Source of the DNA: Crenotrichaceae bacterium
Lineage (GTDB): Bacteria > Pseudomonadota > Gammaproteobacteria > Methylococcales > DRLZ01
Reading direction: 5' to 3'
Assembly (NCBI GenBank): GCA_011322755.1
Contig: DRLZ01000049.1
Location: 1-13,029 of the forward strand
Length of the DNA: 13,029 bases
Below, one piece after another: positions 1 to 7,184 of this stretch (position 1 is its first letter; the number at the start of each line of letters is the position of its first letter). The position numbers were made by a program, and so were the translations under genes. The notes under the pieces were generated by a model. The model was not told the origin of the DNA, made no database searches, and saw only the letters and a program-made list of their open reading frames with translations.

Positions 1-563
1 ACCGTCCTGATCGTCACCAGTTGAGACGCTTGTTGCTCATAATCAACGATTAACAAGGGTTCAATCTGATGTTCGAATAATTGACGCATTTCATATGGAA
101 CACCCGGTACGCAAAACAATTGACAATCATTCTCTCGTAAAACAAATCCCGGCGCAGTTCCCCAATGATTATCCAGTCGGCGAGCGCCTTCCGGCATCAA
201 TGCCTGTTTACGATTGATTACTGCCATGGTTTTCTGACGCTGAGTAAAATACTGCTGAATTTTCTGCAAGGCGATTTTATCTTCATGCAGTGGTCGATTA
301 AATGCTGTCGCAACAGCTTGCGATGTTAAATCATCACTGGTCGGTCCCAGCCCGCCTGTACAAATACACACATCAGCACGTTTGGTTACCTCAACAAATG
401 TTGTGATCAAATCATCGAGTCGATCACCAACAGTGATATGCCGGGTAATCTGAAAACCCAGGCGGGTCAACCTCTCGGATAACCAGGCAGCGTTGGTATC
501 AACAATCTGCCCGGTGATAACTTCTTCACCTTGCGATATAATTTCTGCATTGAATGTTTTCAT
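1..563 (-). CDS. cinA: CinA-type molybdopterin-binding domain protein (partial, N-terminal 187 residues)
   Basis: This gene reads leftward from an ATG at 563 and leaves the window without a stop, so only the N-terminal part is visible. The frame is open throughout. Residues 12-24 (GEEVITGQIVDTN) and 69-78 (TGGLGPTSDD) are the hallmark motifs of the MoaB/Mog/CinA nucleotide- or molybdopterin-binding fold, and residues around 125-160 (ALMPEGA, GTAPGF, VPGVPYEM) continue the CinA N-terminal pattern. In some members this domain is an ADP-ribose or NMN-related pyrophosphatase, sometimes fused to a C-terminal PncC amidase. Whether that second domain exists here cannot be seen. The gene is divergent from ubiK across a 136-base spacer in which I found no strong promoter and no clear Shine-Dalgarno. 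The family call is secure; the exact activity is inferred. Confidence 0.9.
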   Translation of the reverse strand, partial: MKTFNAEIISQGEEVITGQIVDTNAAWLSERLTRLGFQITRHITVGDRLDDLITTFVEVTKRADVCICTGGLGPTSDDLTSQAVATAFNRPLHEDKIALQKIQQYFTQRQKTMAVINRKQALMPEGARRLDNHWGTAPGFVLRENDCQLFCVPGVPYEMRQLFEHQIEPLLIVDYEQQASQLVTIRT

Positions 564-699
564 TAGCAACTATGGTATATCCGCATGATTGAGTTAAGCA
601 AAATTTTTTCAGGACAGTCTCACAACAAAATGATTGATACCACAGTAACTTCGAGAACCAGGCTAGACCAGTGAACCAGAATCAGCTAAGCTTGCAGTC

Positions 700-972
700 A
701 TGCTAGATCCCAATTCAATTGAAGATATTGCCAAAAAACTGGCCGATTCAGCTCCCTCACTGGATGCAGTTCGACAAGACATCGAAACCGGACTCCATAC
801 TGTATTCAACGAGATGCTGGAAAAACTCAATCTGGTCAGCCGTGAAGAGTTTGATGTGCAAACTGCCGTACTCGCCAAAACACGCCAAAAGCTGGAACAG
901 CTTGAACAAACGGTTTCCGAGCTGGAACAAACACACTTATCTTCGAAACAACATAACAGTTCAGAACATTAA
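700..972 (+). CDS. ubiK: Ubiquinone biosynthesis accessory factor UbiK (YqiC/BMFP family)
   Basis: A 90-residue protein matching the YqiC/UbiK family. The N-terminal MLDPNSIEDIAKKL is the amphipathic segment typical of the family. The central LVSREEFDVQTAVLAKTR (residues 45-62) is its most conserved block, and it runs into a C-terminal coiled coil rich in Leu, Glu and Gln (about 58-78). In E. coli UbiK trimerises, binds UbiJ and supports the soluble Ubi complex in aerobic coenzyme Q synthesis. A UbiJ gene lies about 11 kb downstream in this window. The start at 700 gives the family N-terminus, although no good ribosome binding site precedes it. Forty-eight bases separate it from comM, an adjacency common in gammaproteobacteria, so the two may be co-transcribed. 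Confidence 0.93.
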   Translation: MLDPNSIEDIAKKLADSAPSLDAVRQDIETGLHTVFNEMLEKLNLVSREEFDVQTAVLAKTRQKLEQLEQTVSELEQTHLSSKQHNSSEH

Positions 973-1020
973 TCATGTCGCATCACTTGTGAACTGATAT
1001 TTAACCAACATCACAATCCC

Positions 1021-2529
1021 ATGGCACTGGCAGTTGTCTATAGTCGCGGTAAATTAGGGCTTGATGCTCCGCTGGTCACTGTAGAAGTCCATCTCAGCAA
1101 TGGATTGCCCAGTTTCTCCATTGTCGGATTGCCGGAAATGGCAGTTAAAGAGAGCAAGGATCGGGTTCGTGGTGCATTGCTTAATTCTCGTTTCGATTTT
1201 CCTCTCAAACGAATTACCGTCAACCTTGCACCTGCCGACCTGCCAAAAGAAGGCGGACGATTTGATTTACCCATCGCGATTGGCATTCTGGCTGCATCTC
1301 AACAAATACGCAGTGATAGCCTCGAAGAGTACGAGTTTCTCGGCGAACTGTCTTTAAGCGGTACCCTGCGCGGTGTATCTGGTATTCTGCCTGCTTCAAT
1401 CGCGACCACCAAAAGCAAAAGACGCTTACTTGTTGCAACAGCAAATTCAGAAGAAGCCGTACTGGTGAGCAAGGCTCAAATTTACCCTGCCAGTCATTTG
1501 CTTGATGTTTGCGCACATTTTAATCAGAAAGCATCCATTGCTCCATTAAACGGTGCGTTACCCGAAACAGACTCCGGTGCCATCCGCTTGAATCTGGCCG
1601 ACGTGACAGGACAAACTCACGCCAAGCGCGCACTGGAAATAGCTGCATCAGGATTACATAATCTGTTATTTATCGGTCCACCGGGCACCGGAAAGTCGAT
1701 GCTGGCCGCACGTTTACCCTCGATAACCCCGCCGCTGACTGATCAGCAAGCACTGGAAACAGCAGCAATCTGGTCTGTCAGCGGCATGCAACGACCACTG
1801 GAAAGCTGGCGAGTTCCTCCCTTCAGGTCGCCACACCATACCGCATCAGCACCAGCGCTGGTTGGCGGCGGCAGTGTACCCAAACCAGGTGAGATTTCAC
1901 TCGCGCATAATGGCGTGCTGTTTCTCGATGAACTGCCCGAATTTGATCGAAAAGTACTTGAAGTACTACGTGAACCACTGGAAACAGGTCACATCAGCAT
2001 TGCACGGGCAACAGCCCGCAGTGAATTCCCTGCTCATTTTCAGTTCATCGCCGCAATGAACCCCTGCCCTTGCGGCTATCTTGGTGAAGATTCCGGCCGC
2101 TGTCATTGTACTTCAGCTCAAGTACTGCGTTATCGCTCACGCATCTCAGGACCGTTATTTGATCGCATTGATCTACATGTTGAGGTTTCCCGCCTACCCC
2201 AGGCCGAAATGACCGGGGACAGCACGGCAAATGAAGCAAGTGAAACTATACTCAAACGCGTGATTACATCCCGTCAACGCGCATTGACACGGCGCAATCA
2301 TCTAAACGCTTTACTCACACCATCAGAAATCAAACTGGATTGCACACTTGATGCGACAAGTAACCAGTTGATGGAACAAGCGGTTGATAAGCTCGGATTA
2401 TCTCATCGCGCCTTTCACCGCATTCTTAAAATGGCCAGAACGATTGCCGATATGGATGCACAAGAGAGCATCAATGCCACCCATATCAGTGAAGCCATTT
2501 CATACCGGCGTCTGGATCGACAATACTAA
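1021..2529 (+). CDS. comM: YifB/ComM family Mg-chelatase-like AAA+ ATPase (branch-migration helicase)
   Basis: A full-length 502-residue ComM/YifB protein. Residues 1-170 form the N-terminal Lon-like (ChlI) domain, with the family signature LPEMAVKESKDRVR at 37-50 and a PADLPKEGGRFDLPIA block at 71-86. The Mg-chelatase AAA+ core follows: Walker A GPPGTGKS at 219-226, PFRSPHHTAS at 267-276, Walker B VLFLDE at 299-304 and the motif SGPLFDRIDLHVEV at 376-389. A cysteine cluster C349, C351, C361 and C363 is the usual zinc-type insert. A C-terminal Mg_chelatase_C helical region ends the protein. In Vibrio and other competent bacteria ComM is a hexameric helicase that drives branch migration during integration of transformed DNA. 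It lies just downstream of ubiK. No feature suggests damage or truncation. Confidence 0.95.
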   Translation: MALAVVYSRGKLGLDAPLVTVEVHLSNGLPSFSIVGLPEMAVKESKDRVRGALLNSRFDFPLKRITVNLAPADLPKEGGRFDLPIAIGILAASQQIRSDSLEEYEFLGELSLSGTLRGVSGILPASIATTKSKRRLLVATANSEEAVLVSKAQIYPASHLLDVCAHFNQKASIAPLNGALPETDSGAIRLNLADVTGQTHAKRALEIAASGLHNLLFIGPPGTGKSMLAARLPSITPPLTDQQALETAAIWSVSGMQRPLESWRVPPFRSPHHTASAPALVGGGSVPKPGEISLAHNGVLFLDELPEFDRKVLEVLREPLETGHISIARATARSEFPAHFQFIAAMNPCPCGYLGEDSGRCHCTSAQVLRYRSRISGPLFDRIDLHVEVSRLPQAEMTGDSTANEASETILKRVITSRQRALTRRNHLNALLTPSEIKLDCTLDATSNQLMEQAVDKLGLSHRAFHRILKMARTIADMDAQESINATHISEAISYRRLDRQY

Positions 2530-2591
2530 CGCAAATACCCCAGTCATTTAATTTCTGTTCATTTCCTGCATTTTCAGGTACATTGACCCTG

Positions 2592-2612
2592 TTCGCAGTC
2601 AGTCACTGCGAA
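2592..2612 (+). other. Perfect 8-bp stem-loop between comM and the DUF2892 gene
   Basis: The bases TTCGCAGT (2592-2599) and ACTGCGAA (2605-2612) are perfect complements around a 5-base loop. The hairpin lies 63 bases after the comM stop and about 28 before the next start. No T-run follows on the plus strand, so it is not a classical intrinsic terminator. It could slow or protect transcript ends, or be a protein-binding palindrome. Its role is unknown. Confidence 0.4.
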
Positions 2613-2640
2613 ACCTGATGACAATCAATGAGGTATTGTT

Positions 2641-2865
2641 ATGAACATTTCATTCAACGTTGGCGGTTTGGATCGTCGATTTAGAGTATTGCTCGGTGTC
2701 ATACTACTCATCCTTCCTGCAATTGGTTTAACAACGGCTTCTGACGCAATATTCGCCTATATCGCCGGTGCAATCGCTATCATTACCGGTTTATTTCGTT
2801 TCTGCCCACTCTATGCAATACTTGGTATCAGCACCTGTCGCCAACCAACACAACGTATTCACTGA
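2641..2865 (+). CDS. Small DUF2892 inner-membrane protein (YgaP C-terminal-like)
   Basis: A 74-residue protein made of two membrane helices, about residues 14-31 and 36-53. It opens with the DUF2892 signature N-x-G-x-x-DRxxR (NVGGLDRRFR, residues 6-15) and closes with the family's FCPLYxxLGISTC motif at 54-66, with cysteines at C55 and C66. In E. coli YgaP the same unit follows a rhodanese domain. Here it stands alone, with no rhodanese partner visible. The start is well supported: GAGGT at 2630-2634 sits six bases before the ATG. The cysteine pair near the membrane edge suggests a link with sulfur or thiol chemistry, but the function of stand-alone DUF2892 proteins is not established. It is separated from comM by 111 bases and may have its own promoter. 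Confidence 0.85.
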   Translation: MNISFNVGGLDRRFRVLLGVILLILPAIGLTTASDAIFAYIAGAIAIITGLFRFCPLYAILGISTCRQPTQRIH

Positions 2866-2929
2866 CAACGCAACCAAACACGATACAACACATCACCGTG
2901 TAAGCAACAATAAAACCAGTTGTGGATGC

Positions 2930-3010
2930 TGATCACCAAGCTGAACTGTACTTGAGATCCTCGTGTACCAGAATATACACAGTCTCTATGGTCTATCCGC
3001 TTGGTGTTCA
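2930..3010. repeat. 81-base inverted-repeat unit with 12-bp ends
   Basis: The ends TGATCACCAAGC (2930-2941) and GCTTGGTGTTCA (2999-3010) pair over 12 positions with one mismatch. Inside, GAGA (2954-2957) pairs with TCTC (2983-2986), and within that GTGTA (2963-2967) pairs with TACAC (2976-2980), giving a nested hairpin with an 8-base loop (2968-2975). An alternative pairing of ACTGT (2945-2949) with ACAGT (2979-2983) competes with the inner stems. Nested and mutually exclusive pairing is what a structured RNA would show, but a palindromic DNA site or a short mobile repeat is also possible. I recognise no RNA family. Confidence 0.4.
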
Positions 3011-3122
3011 CACATCTGGTAAAGGTTTTTTAGCAATCACTTGTCTTTATTTCGCCTAAGTGATCGATGTATTCAACGCCAGACAACACACCTTAGTTGT
3101 GTTTGTTACATCCTCAGACTAG

Positions 3123-3284
3123 CCTGAATCCGTGATTTCAATTCGGATAACAGGGAATAAGGTATTAGTTTCACAGGGGTTTCAAAAAACTCTTCGCTTC
3201 TCCAGTAGGTGAAGTGGGTATTTTGTTAATCGTAGTGGTATCAAGCGCTTGCGCCCTGTGCAGAAGTGAAATCACGGATCCTGG
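3123..3284. repeat. MITE-like element or long RNA hairpin with 22-base imperfect terminal inverted repeats
   Basis: The left end (3123-3144) and the reverse complement of the right end (3263-3284) agree at 19 of 22 positions, including 13 in a row (ATCCGTGATTTCA at 3128-3140, TGAAATCACGGAT at 3267-3279). They are flanked by ACTAG (3118-3122) and ATTAG (3285-3289), a possible 5-base target duplication with one change. Pairing continues inwards: CACAGGG (3172-3178) with CCCTGTG (3254-3260), and CAAAA and CTTC on one side of the apical part with GAAG and TTTTG on the other. A perfect palindrome, CAAGCGCTTG, lies at 3242-3251. It is 162 bases and codes for nothing recognisable. A non-autonomous transposable element is my first guess and a structured leader RNA the second. 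Confidence 0.45.
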
Positions 3285-3395
3285 ATTAGTATTTATCTGT
3301 TCTTGGCATCGCTAAGTCTGTATTAGAAACCCGTTTTAAGCGATAATAGCTGGCTATATTGAGATCTGTCTACCGACTTTTTCCGGTTAGTCCTA

Positions 3396-3411
3396 CAAAC
3401 GCATGTGTTTG
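3396..3411 (+). other. Hairpin over the upstream ATG of the leuC frame
   Basis: CAAACGC (3396-3402) can pair with GTGTTTG (3405-3411), with one G-T pair and a minimal loop that holds the ATG at 3403. That ATG is in frame with leuC but is buried in the hairpin and gives a non-homologous extension, which argues against its use as the start. Confidence 0.3.
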
Positions 3412-3437
3412 ACTATCCTATGGCAGTCACTTATTGC
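3409..3437 (+). promoter_or_regulatory. Weak candidate sigma-70 promoter for leuC-leuD-cimA
   Basis: TTGACT at 3409-3414 matches the -35 consensus at five of six positions and is 17 bases from TATTGC at 3432-3437, which matches the -10 at only three. Transcription would begin near 3444, leaving a leader of about 13 bases before the preferred leuC start. The true promoter may lie further upstream, in which case the inverted repeats would be transcribed as a leader. Confidence 0.25.
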
Positions 3438-3456
3438 AATGGTAAATTTTAGTGTT

Positions 3457-4854
3457 ATGAAAAAAACAATGTACGAAAAAATCTGGGATTCTCATCTGGT
3501 CTTTGAAGCACCGGGGCAGGCTCCCCTGCTCTATGTTGATCGACATCTGATGCACGAAGTCACCAGCCCTCAGGCATTTGAGGGATTAAGGCTGACGAAT
3601 CGCAAGGTACGCAATCCGCACAGTATTCTGGCAACCATGGATCATTGTGTGCCAACCAAAGATCGTGACAAGCCCATTGCTGACCTGATCGCCAGAAAAC
3701 AGGTCGAGGTGATGGCCGAGAATTGCCGTGAGAACAAACTTAATTTGTATGATATGAAAAGCCCGAATAATGGCGTTATTCATATTGTGGTACCTGAACA
3801 CGGGTTTGTACATCCGGGCATGGTGGTTGTGTGTGGTGATAGCCATACAGCTACCCATGGCGCATTTGGCGCACTGGCTTTCGGGATTGGTACATCTGAA
3901 GTCGAACATGTAATGGCCACCCAAACCCTGCCACAGAAAAAGTCAAAAACCATGTTGGTACGGGTCGATGGAACACTGTCTAAATATTGTTCCGCGAAAG
4001 ATATTACCCTGGCAATTATCGGCAAAATTGGTACAGCTGGCGGTACTGGCTATGTGATTGAATATGCAGGAGACACAGTCGAAGCACTGTCAATGGAAGC
4101 ACGCATGACGCTGTGTAACATGGCGATTGAAGCAGGTGCCAGAGCCGGTCTTGTCGCGCCTGACCAGAAAACTTATGACTATTTACAAGGACGTGAGTTT
4201 GCCCCGAAGGGAGACAGCTGGAATCAAGCGCTTGAGTACTGGAAATCATTACCCAGCGATGATGGCGCAGCGTTTGATGCAGTCGTCAACATTAATGCAG
4301 CGGATATTGCACCACAAGTCACCTGGGGAACGTCACCTGAGCAAGTCGTTGGTGTCAACGGTACAGTCCCTGATCCAGAGAGCTTTGATGACGAAGGCAA
4401 ACGCCAATCCTGCCAACAAGCTTTGGACTACATGGGCTTGCGCGCGAATACAAAAATGACTGATATTCCCATTGAATTTGTCTTTATTGGCTCGTGTACC
4501 AATGGACGTATTGAAGATTTACGCTGTGCTGCCGAAGTTGCCAAAGGAACCCGGGTTGCGAGTGATGTGACAGCGATTGTCGTACCAGGATCATATCATG
4601 TGAAACAGCAGGCAGAGCAGGAAGGCATTGCTGATATTTTCAAAAATGCGGGCTGGGAATGGCGCGATCCAGGGTGCTCAATGTGCCTGGCGATGAATGG
4701 CGATGAGTTAAAAAACGGTCAACGCTGCGCATCAACATCAAACCGCAACTTTGAAGGACGCCAGGGTAAAGGTGGCCGCACGCATCTCGTGTCTCCTGCG
4801 ATGGCAGCAGCTGCTGCTGCAGCTGGACATTTTGTCGATATTCGTGAAATCTAA
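3457..4854 (+). CDS. leuC: 3-isopropylmalate/citramalate dehydratase, large subunit
   Basis: The large subunit of the aconitase-family isomerase that interconverts 2- and 3-isopropylmalate, and citramalate and 3-methylmalate in the pyruvate route to isoleucine. From the ATG at 3457 the protein is 465 residues, starts MKKTMYEKIWDSH like other LeuC proteins, and places the [4Fe-4S] ligands at C347 (FIGSCTNGR), C407 and C410 (DPGCSMC), the standard numbering of the E. coli enzyme. The block CGDSHTATHGAFGALAFG (126-143) and the C-terminal CASTSNRNFEGRQGKGGRTH are also intact. The frame opens 18 codons earlier at 3403, but that extension matches nothing in the family and sits in a hairpin. The ribosome binding site is poor at both starts. 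leuD begins 20 bases after the stop, so they form one operon. Confidence 0.96.
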   Translation: MKKTMYEKIWDSHLVFEAPGQAPLLYVDRHLMHEVTSPQAFEGLRLTNRKVRNPHSILATMDHCVPTKDRDKPIADLIARKQVEVMAENCRENKLNLYDMKSPNNGVIHIVVPEHGFVHPGMVVVCGDSHTATHGAFGALAFGIGTSEVEHVMATQTLPQKKSKTMLVRVDGTLSKYCSAKDITLAIIGKIGTAGGTGYVIEYAGDTVEALSMEARMTLCNMAIEAGARAGLVAPDQKTYDYLQGREFAPKGDSWNQALEYWKSLPSDDGAAFDAVVNINAADIAPQVTWGTSPEQVVGVNGTVPDPESFDDEGKRQSCQQALDYMGLRANTKMTDIPIEFVFIGSCTNGRIEDLRCAAEVAKGTRVASDVTAIVVPGSYHVKQQAEQEGIADIFKNAGWEWRDPGCSMCLAMNGDELKNGQRCASTSNRNFEGRQGKGGRTHLVSPAMAAAAAAAGHFVDIREI

Positions 4855-4874
4855 TATTCAGGCTGGAAGTGATT

Positions 4875-5486
4875 ATGGAACCGTATGTAAAACATGAAAG
4901 CATTGCTGCGCTACTCAATCGTAACAATGTCGATACCGATCAGATCATCGCCAAACAGTTTTTGAAGAAAGTTGAACGCAGCGGGTTTGGCGTACATCTT
5001 TTTCATGACTGGCGCTACAATGAAGACGGCAGTGATAATCCTGATTTTGAGTTAAATAATCCCGCATTCAAAGGTGCCAGAATACTGGTTACAAGCGATA
5101 ACTTTGGCTGTGGCTCATCTCGCGAACATGCGCCCTGGGCAATTGCCGATTATGGTTTTAACACCATTATCTCCACCAGCTATGCCGATATTTTCTATAA
5201 CAACTGCTTCAAGAACAGCATTCTACCGATTGTTGTCAACAAACAGCAGCTGGATTTGTTAATGCGGGAAATTAATGAAAACCCTGGGGTTCGCTTTGTT
5301 GTCGATCTTGAAAAGCAGCAAGTCAGCACACCGGGTGGCAATGGCTTCAGCTTTGAAGTTGATCCTTTTCGCAAAGGTAATTTATTAGGTGGACTGGACG
5401 ATATCGGCTGTACTTTGAAACATGTCGACAAGATTGACAGCTATGAAACACAGCATAAGCAGTTGTATCCCTGGCTCTGGGTCTAA
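4875..5486 (+). CDS. leuD: 3-isopropylmalate/citramalate dehydratase, small subunit
   Basis: The small (swivelling-domain) subunit that pairs with LeuC. The product of 203 residues begins MEPYVKHESIAALL, then NVDTDQIIAKQFLKKVERSGFG, the substrate-loop motif NFGCGSSREHAPWAIADYGF, and YADIFYNNCFKNSILPI, all diagnostic of LeuD. I prefer the ATG at 4875 because it gives the family N-terminus and has GGAAG at 4865-4869 before it. A GTG at 4869 in the same frame would add only two residues and overlaps that site. The isomerase acts on citramalate as well as isopropylmalate in many bacteria, which matters here because the next gene, 27 bases on, resembles a citramalate synthase. Nothing looks damaged. 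Confidence 0.96.
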   Translation: MEPYVKHESIAALLNRNNVDTDQIIAKQFLKKVERSGFGVHLFHDWRYNEDGSDNPDFELNNPAFKGARILVTSDNFGCGSSREHAPWAIADYGFNTIISTSYADIFYNNCFKNSILPIVVNKQQLDLLMREINENPGVRFVVDLEKQQVSTPGGNGFSFEVDPFRKGNLLGGLDDIGCTLKHVDKIDSYETQHKQLYPWLWV

Positions 5487-5513
5487 ACTATTGACACGAA
5501 TCAAGCTGGTAAC

Positions 5514-7103
5514 ATGATGACTGAGTTGAAAACCACCCAGACAAGATCGATCCAGATCATGGATACCACCTTGCGCGATGGCGAGCAAACCCAGGGTGTT
5601 TCCTACTCTCCTGCAGAAAAAGTCAATATTGCAAAAACACTGTTGCAATCGTTGCGGGTGGATCGTATCGAAGTCGCCTCTGCCTCGGTTTCTGAAGGTG
5701 AGCAGCAAGCTGTTCGCAATATTAATCACTGGGCGCGTGAACACGGCTTTGATGGTCGCGTAGAAGTGCTGGGCTTCGTCGATCATACCCGCAGTGTTGA
5801 CTGGATCGTCGATGCCGGCGGCAAGGTCATGAATTTGTTGACCAAAGGCAGCGAGAAGCATTGCAGAGAACAGCTCCGCAAGACACTGGATCAACACGTC
5901 GAGGATATTCTCAAAACGGTTACTTACGCGTTGGAAAAACAGCTTTCAGTCAATGTTTATCTGGAAGACTGGTCAAACGGTTATCATGACAGCCGTGATT
6001 ATGTCTACGAACTTGTTGATCGATTGCAGAATTGTGGAATCAGCCATTTCATGCTGCCTGATACACTTGGTGTCATGTCACCTGAGCAGGTTTACACCAG
6101 CCTGCATGACATGTGCAGCCGCTACCCTGATTTGATGTTTGATTTTCATCCACATAATGACTATGGTCTTGCAACTGCCAACGCAATGGCTGCAGTGAGC
6201 GCCGGCGTTACAGCAATCCATTGCACGATTAATTGTCTTGGTGAACGTGCAGGCAATGCATCACTTGCAGAAGTCACCGTCGTCTTGCGTGACAAAATGG
6301 GCATGGATTTGTCAATTGACGAAAGCCATCTGCTACGCATCAGCAACATGGTCGAACAATTCTCGGGAAAACGCTATGCCGCCAACGCCCCCATAGTAGG
6401 CGCTGATGTATTTACCCAAACAGCAGGCATCCATGCAGACGGCGACAGTAAAGGCGGCCTGTACGAAAGCAGGCTCAAACCAGAACGGTTTTCCCGCACC
6501 CGCAGTTACGCACTAGGAAAAATGAGCGGCAAAGCCTCTCTGCGAAAAAATCTGGAATTACTTGGTCTGAATTTATCCATTGAGAATCAGAAAAAAGTAC
6601 TGAAACGTATCATCGAGCTCGGCGATTCAAAACAAACCATTACCAGCGATGATTTACCTTTTATTATCGCCGATGTTCTTGAAAGCGAAAGTTACCAGCA
6701 TATCAGCTTATTAAATTGCACCATCACCAGTGGTTTTGAACTGGATTCTACTGTCAGCCTTCGCATCGAAGTACAAGGTAAAACTCATACCGAATCAGGT
6801 ATTGGCAATGGTGGCTTTGACGCATTTATTGATGCCATCAACAAGGTTCTGAAAAATTACGACTACAGTTTACCGGAATTATCCGACTATGAAGTACGCA
6901 TTCCCAAAGGCGGTCACACAGACGCATTAACTGAGTGTGTGATTAGCTGGAATTGCAATGGCAAAACAAGAAAAACACGCGGAGTCCATTCAAATCAGGT
7001 ATTTGCCTCAATCTTGGCAACATTAAGAATCATCAATATCCAGTTTGAAGAACTCAGCCTGTGTGCACAGCTCACTACCCACACTGCATCAAAAACAGGG
7101 TAA
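5514..7103 (+). CDS. cimA: Citramalate synthase (Leptospira/Bacteroidetes-type CimA-LeuA family)
   Basis: A 529-residue HMGL-like acyl-CoA synthase: TIM barrel (about 12-280), linker, and C-terminal LeuA-type allosteric domain (about 395-510). Catalytic LRDGEQ lies at 20-25 (R21, D22), metal ligands FHPHND at 211-216 (H212, H214), and GERAGN at 243-248. The sequence resembles Leptospira interrogans CimA as I recall it, without gaps up to residue 184 at an offset of five. It keeps the residues known to read pyruvate in that enzyme (Leptospira L81, L104, Y144, E146, T179) as L86, L109, Y149, E151 and T184. The expected reaction is pyruvate plus acetyl-CoA to (R)-citramalate, feeding LeuCD for isoleucine synthesis. 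Related Bacteroidetes proteins are annotated as 2-isopropylmalate synthases, so substrate choice is inferred. No leuB follows in this operon. Confidence 0.8.
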   Translation: MMTELKTTQTRSIQIMDTTLRDGEQTQGVSYSPAEKVNIAKTLLQSLRVDRIEVASASVSEGEQQAVRNINHWAREHGFDGRVEVLGFVDHTRSVDWIVDAGGKVMNLLTKGSEKHCREQLRKTLDQHVEDILKTVTYALEKQLSVNVYLEDWSNGYHDSRDYVYELVDRLQNCGISHFMLPDTLGVMSPEQVYTSLHDMCSRYPDLMFDFHPHNDYGLATANAMAAVSAGVTAIHCTINCLGERAGNASLAEVTVVLRDKMGMDLSIDESHLLRISNMVEQFSGKRYAANAPIVGADVFTQTAGIHADGDSKGGLYESRLKPERFSRTRSYALGKMSGKASLRKNLELLGLNLSIENQKKVLKRIIELGDSKQTITSDDLPFIIADVLESESYQHISLLNCTITSGFELDSTVSLRIEVQGKTHTESGIGNGGFDAFIDAINKVLKNYDYSLPELSDYEVRIPKGGHTDALTECVISWNCNGKTRKTRGVHSNQVFASILATLRIINIQFEELSLCAQLTTHTASKTG

Positions 7104-7130
7104 ATCCTGATCACTGCATCTCTCATATGT

Positions 7131-7166
7131 AGAAAATCATGCTCACTCAAACAAATATCATTTTCT
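7131..7166. terminator. Weak stem-loop in the convergent cimA spacer
   Basis: The 81 bases between the cimA stop and the stop of the opposing gene hold AGAAAAT (7131-7137) and ATTTTCT (7160-7166), perfect complements across a 22-base loop. The stem is short and AT-rich and no T-run follows. It is the only candidate transcription end I see here, and it is weak. Confidence 0.2.
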
Positions 7167-7184
7167 GAAAATCGAATACTTTCA

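Larger units (their letters stand above)
2866..3456. other. Long non-coding spacer rich in inverted repeats, upstream of leuC
   Basis: No frame in these 591 bases gives a recognisable protein. The longest peptides I can read with an ATG are about 23 codons (2988-3059) and lack a ribosome binding site. The stretch holds at least five stem-loops: 2930-3010, 3036-3064 (ATCACTT with AAGTGAT), 3083-3106 (ACAACACA with TGTGTTTGT, one bulge), 3123-3284, and 3309-3345 (ATCGCTAA with TTAAGCGAT, one bulge). None is followed by a T-run. I compared it by eye with the sequence signatures I know for tmRNA, RNase P RNA, 6S RNA and T-box leaders and saw none of them. It may be a leu operon leader, an unknown structured RNA, or debris of small mobile repeats. 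Confidence 0.6.

Noticed and set aside
2988..3059. A 23-codon ATG peptide in the leuC spacer as a leader peptide
   Set aside because: It has no ribosome binding site, only three Leu and one Ile, and overlaps the right arm of the 2930-3010 inverted repeat.
2930..3345. tmRNA, RNase P RNA, 6S RNA or T-box leader
   Set aside because: None of the conserved core sequences I know for these RNAs is present, and no tRNA-like ends or T-run terminator are seen.
3403..3456. Longer leuC start adding 18 residues (MCLTILWQSL...)
   Set aside because: The extension matches no LeuC N-terminus, the ATG is inside a hairpin, and the start at 3457 gives exactly the standard cysteine numbering and length.
4797..4833. 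Alanine-rich run near the end of leuC as a repeat expansion
   Set aside because: LeuC proteins normally carry an Ala-rich helix at this place before the GHFxDIR tail.
5385..5897. A 170-codon open frame on the minus strand across the end of leuD and start of cimA
   Set aside because: It lies entirely antisense to two well-supported genes, and its sequence resembles no protein I know.
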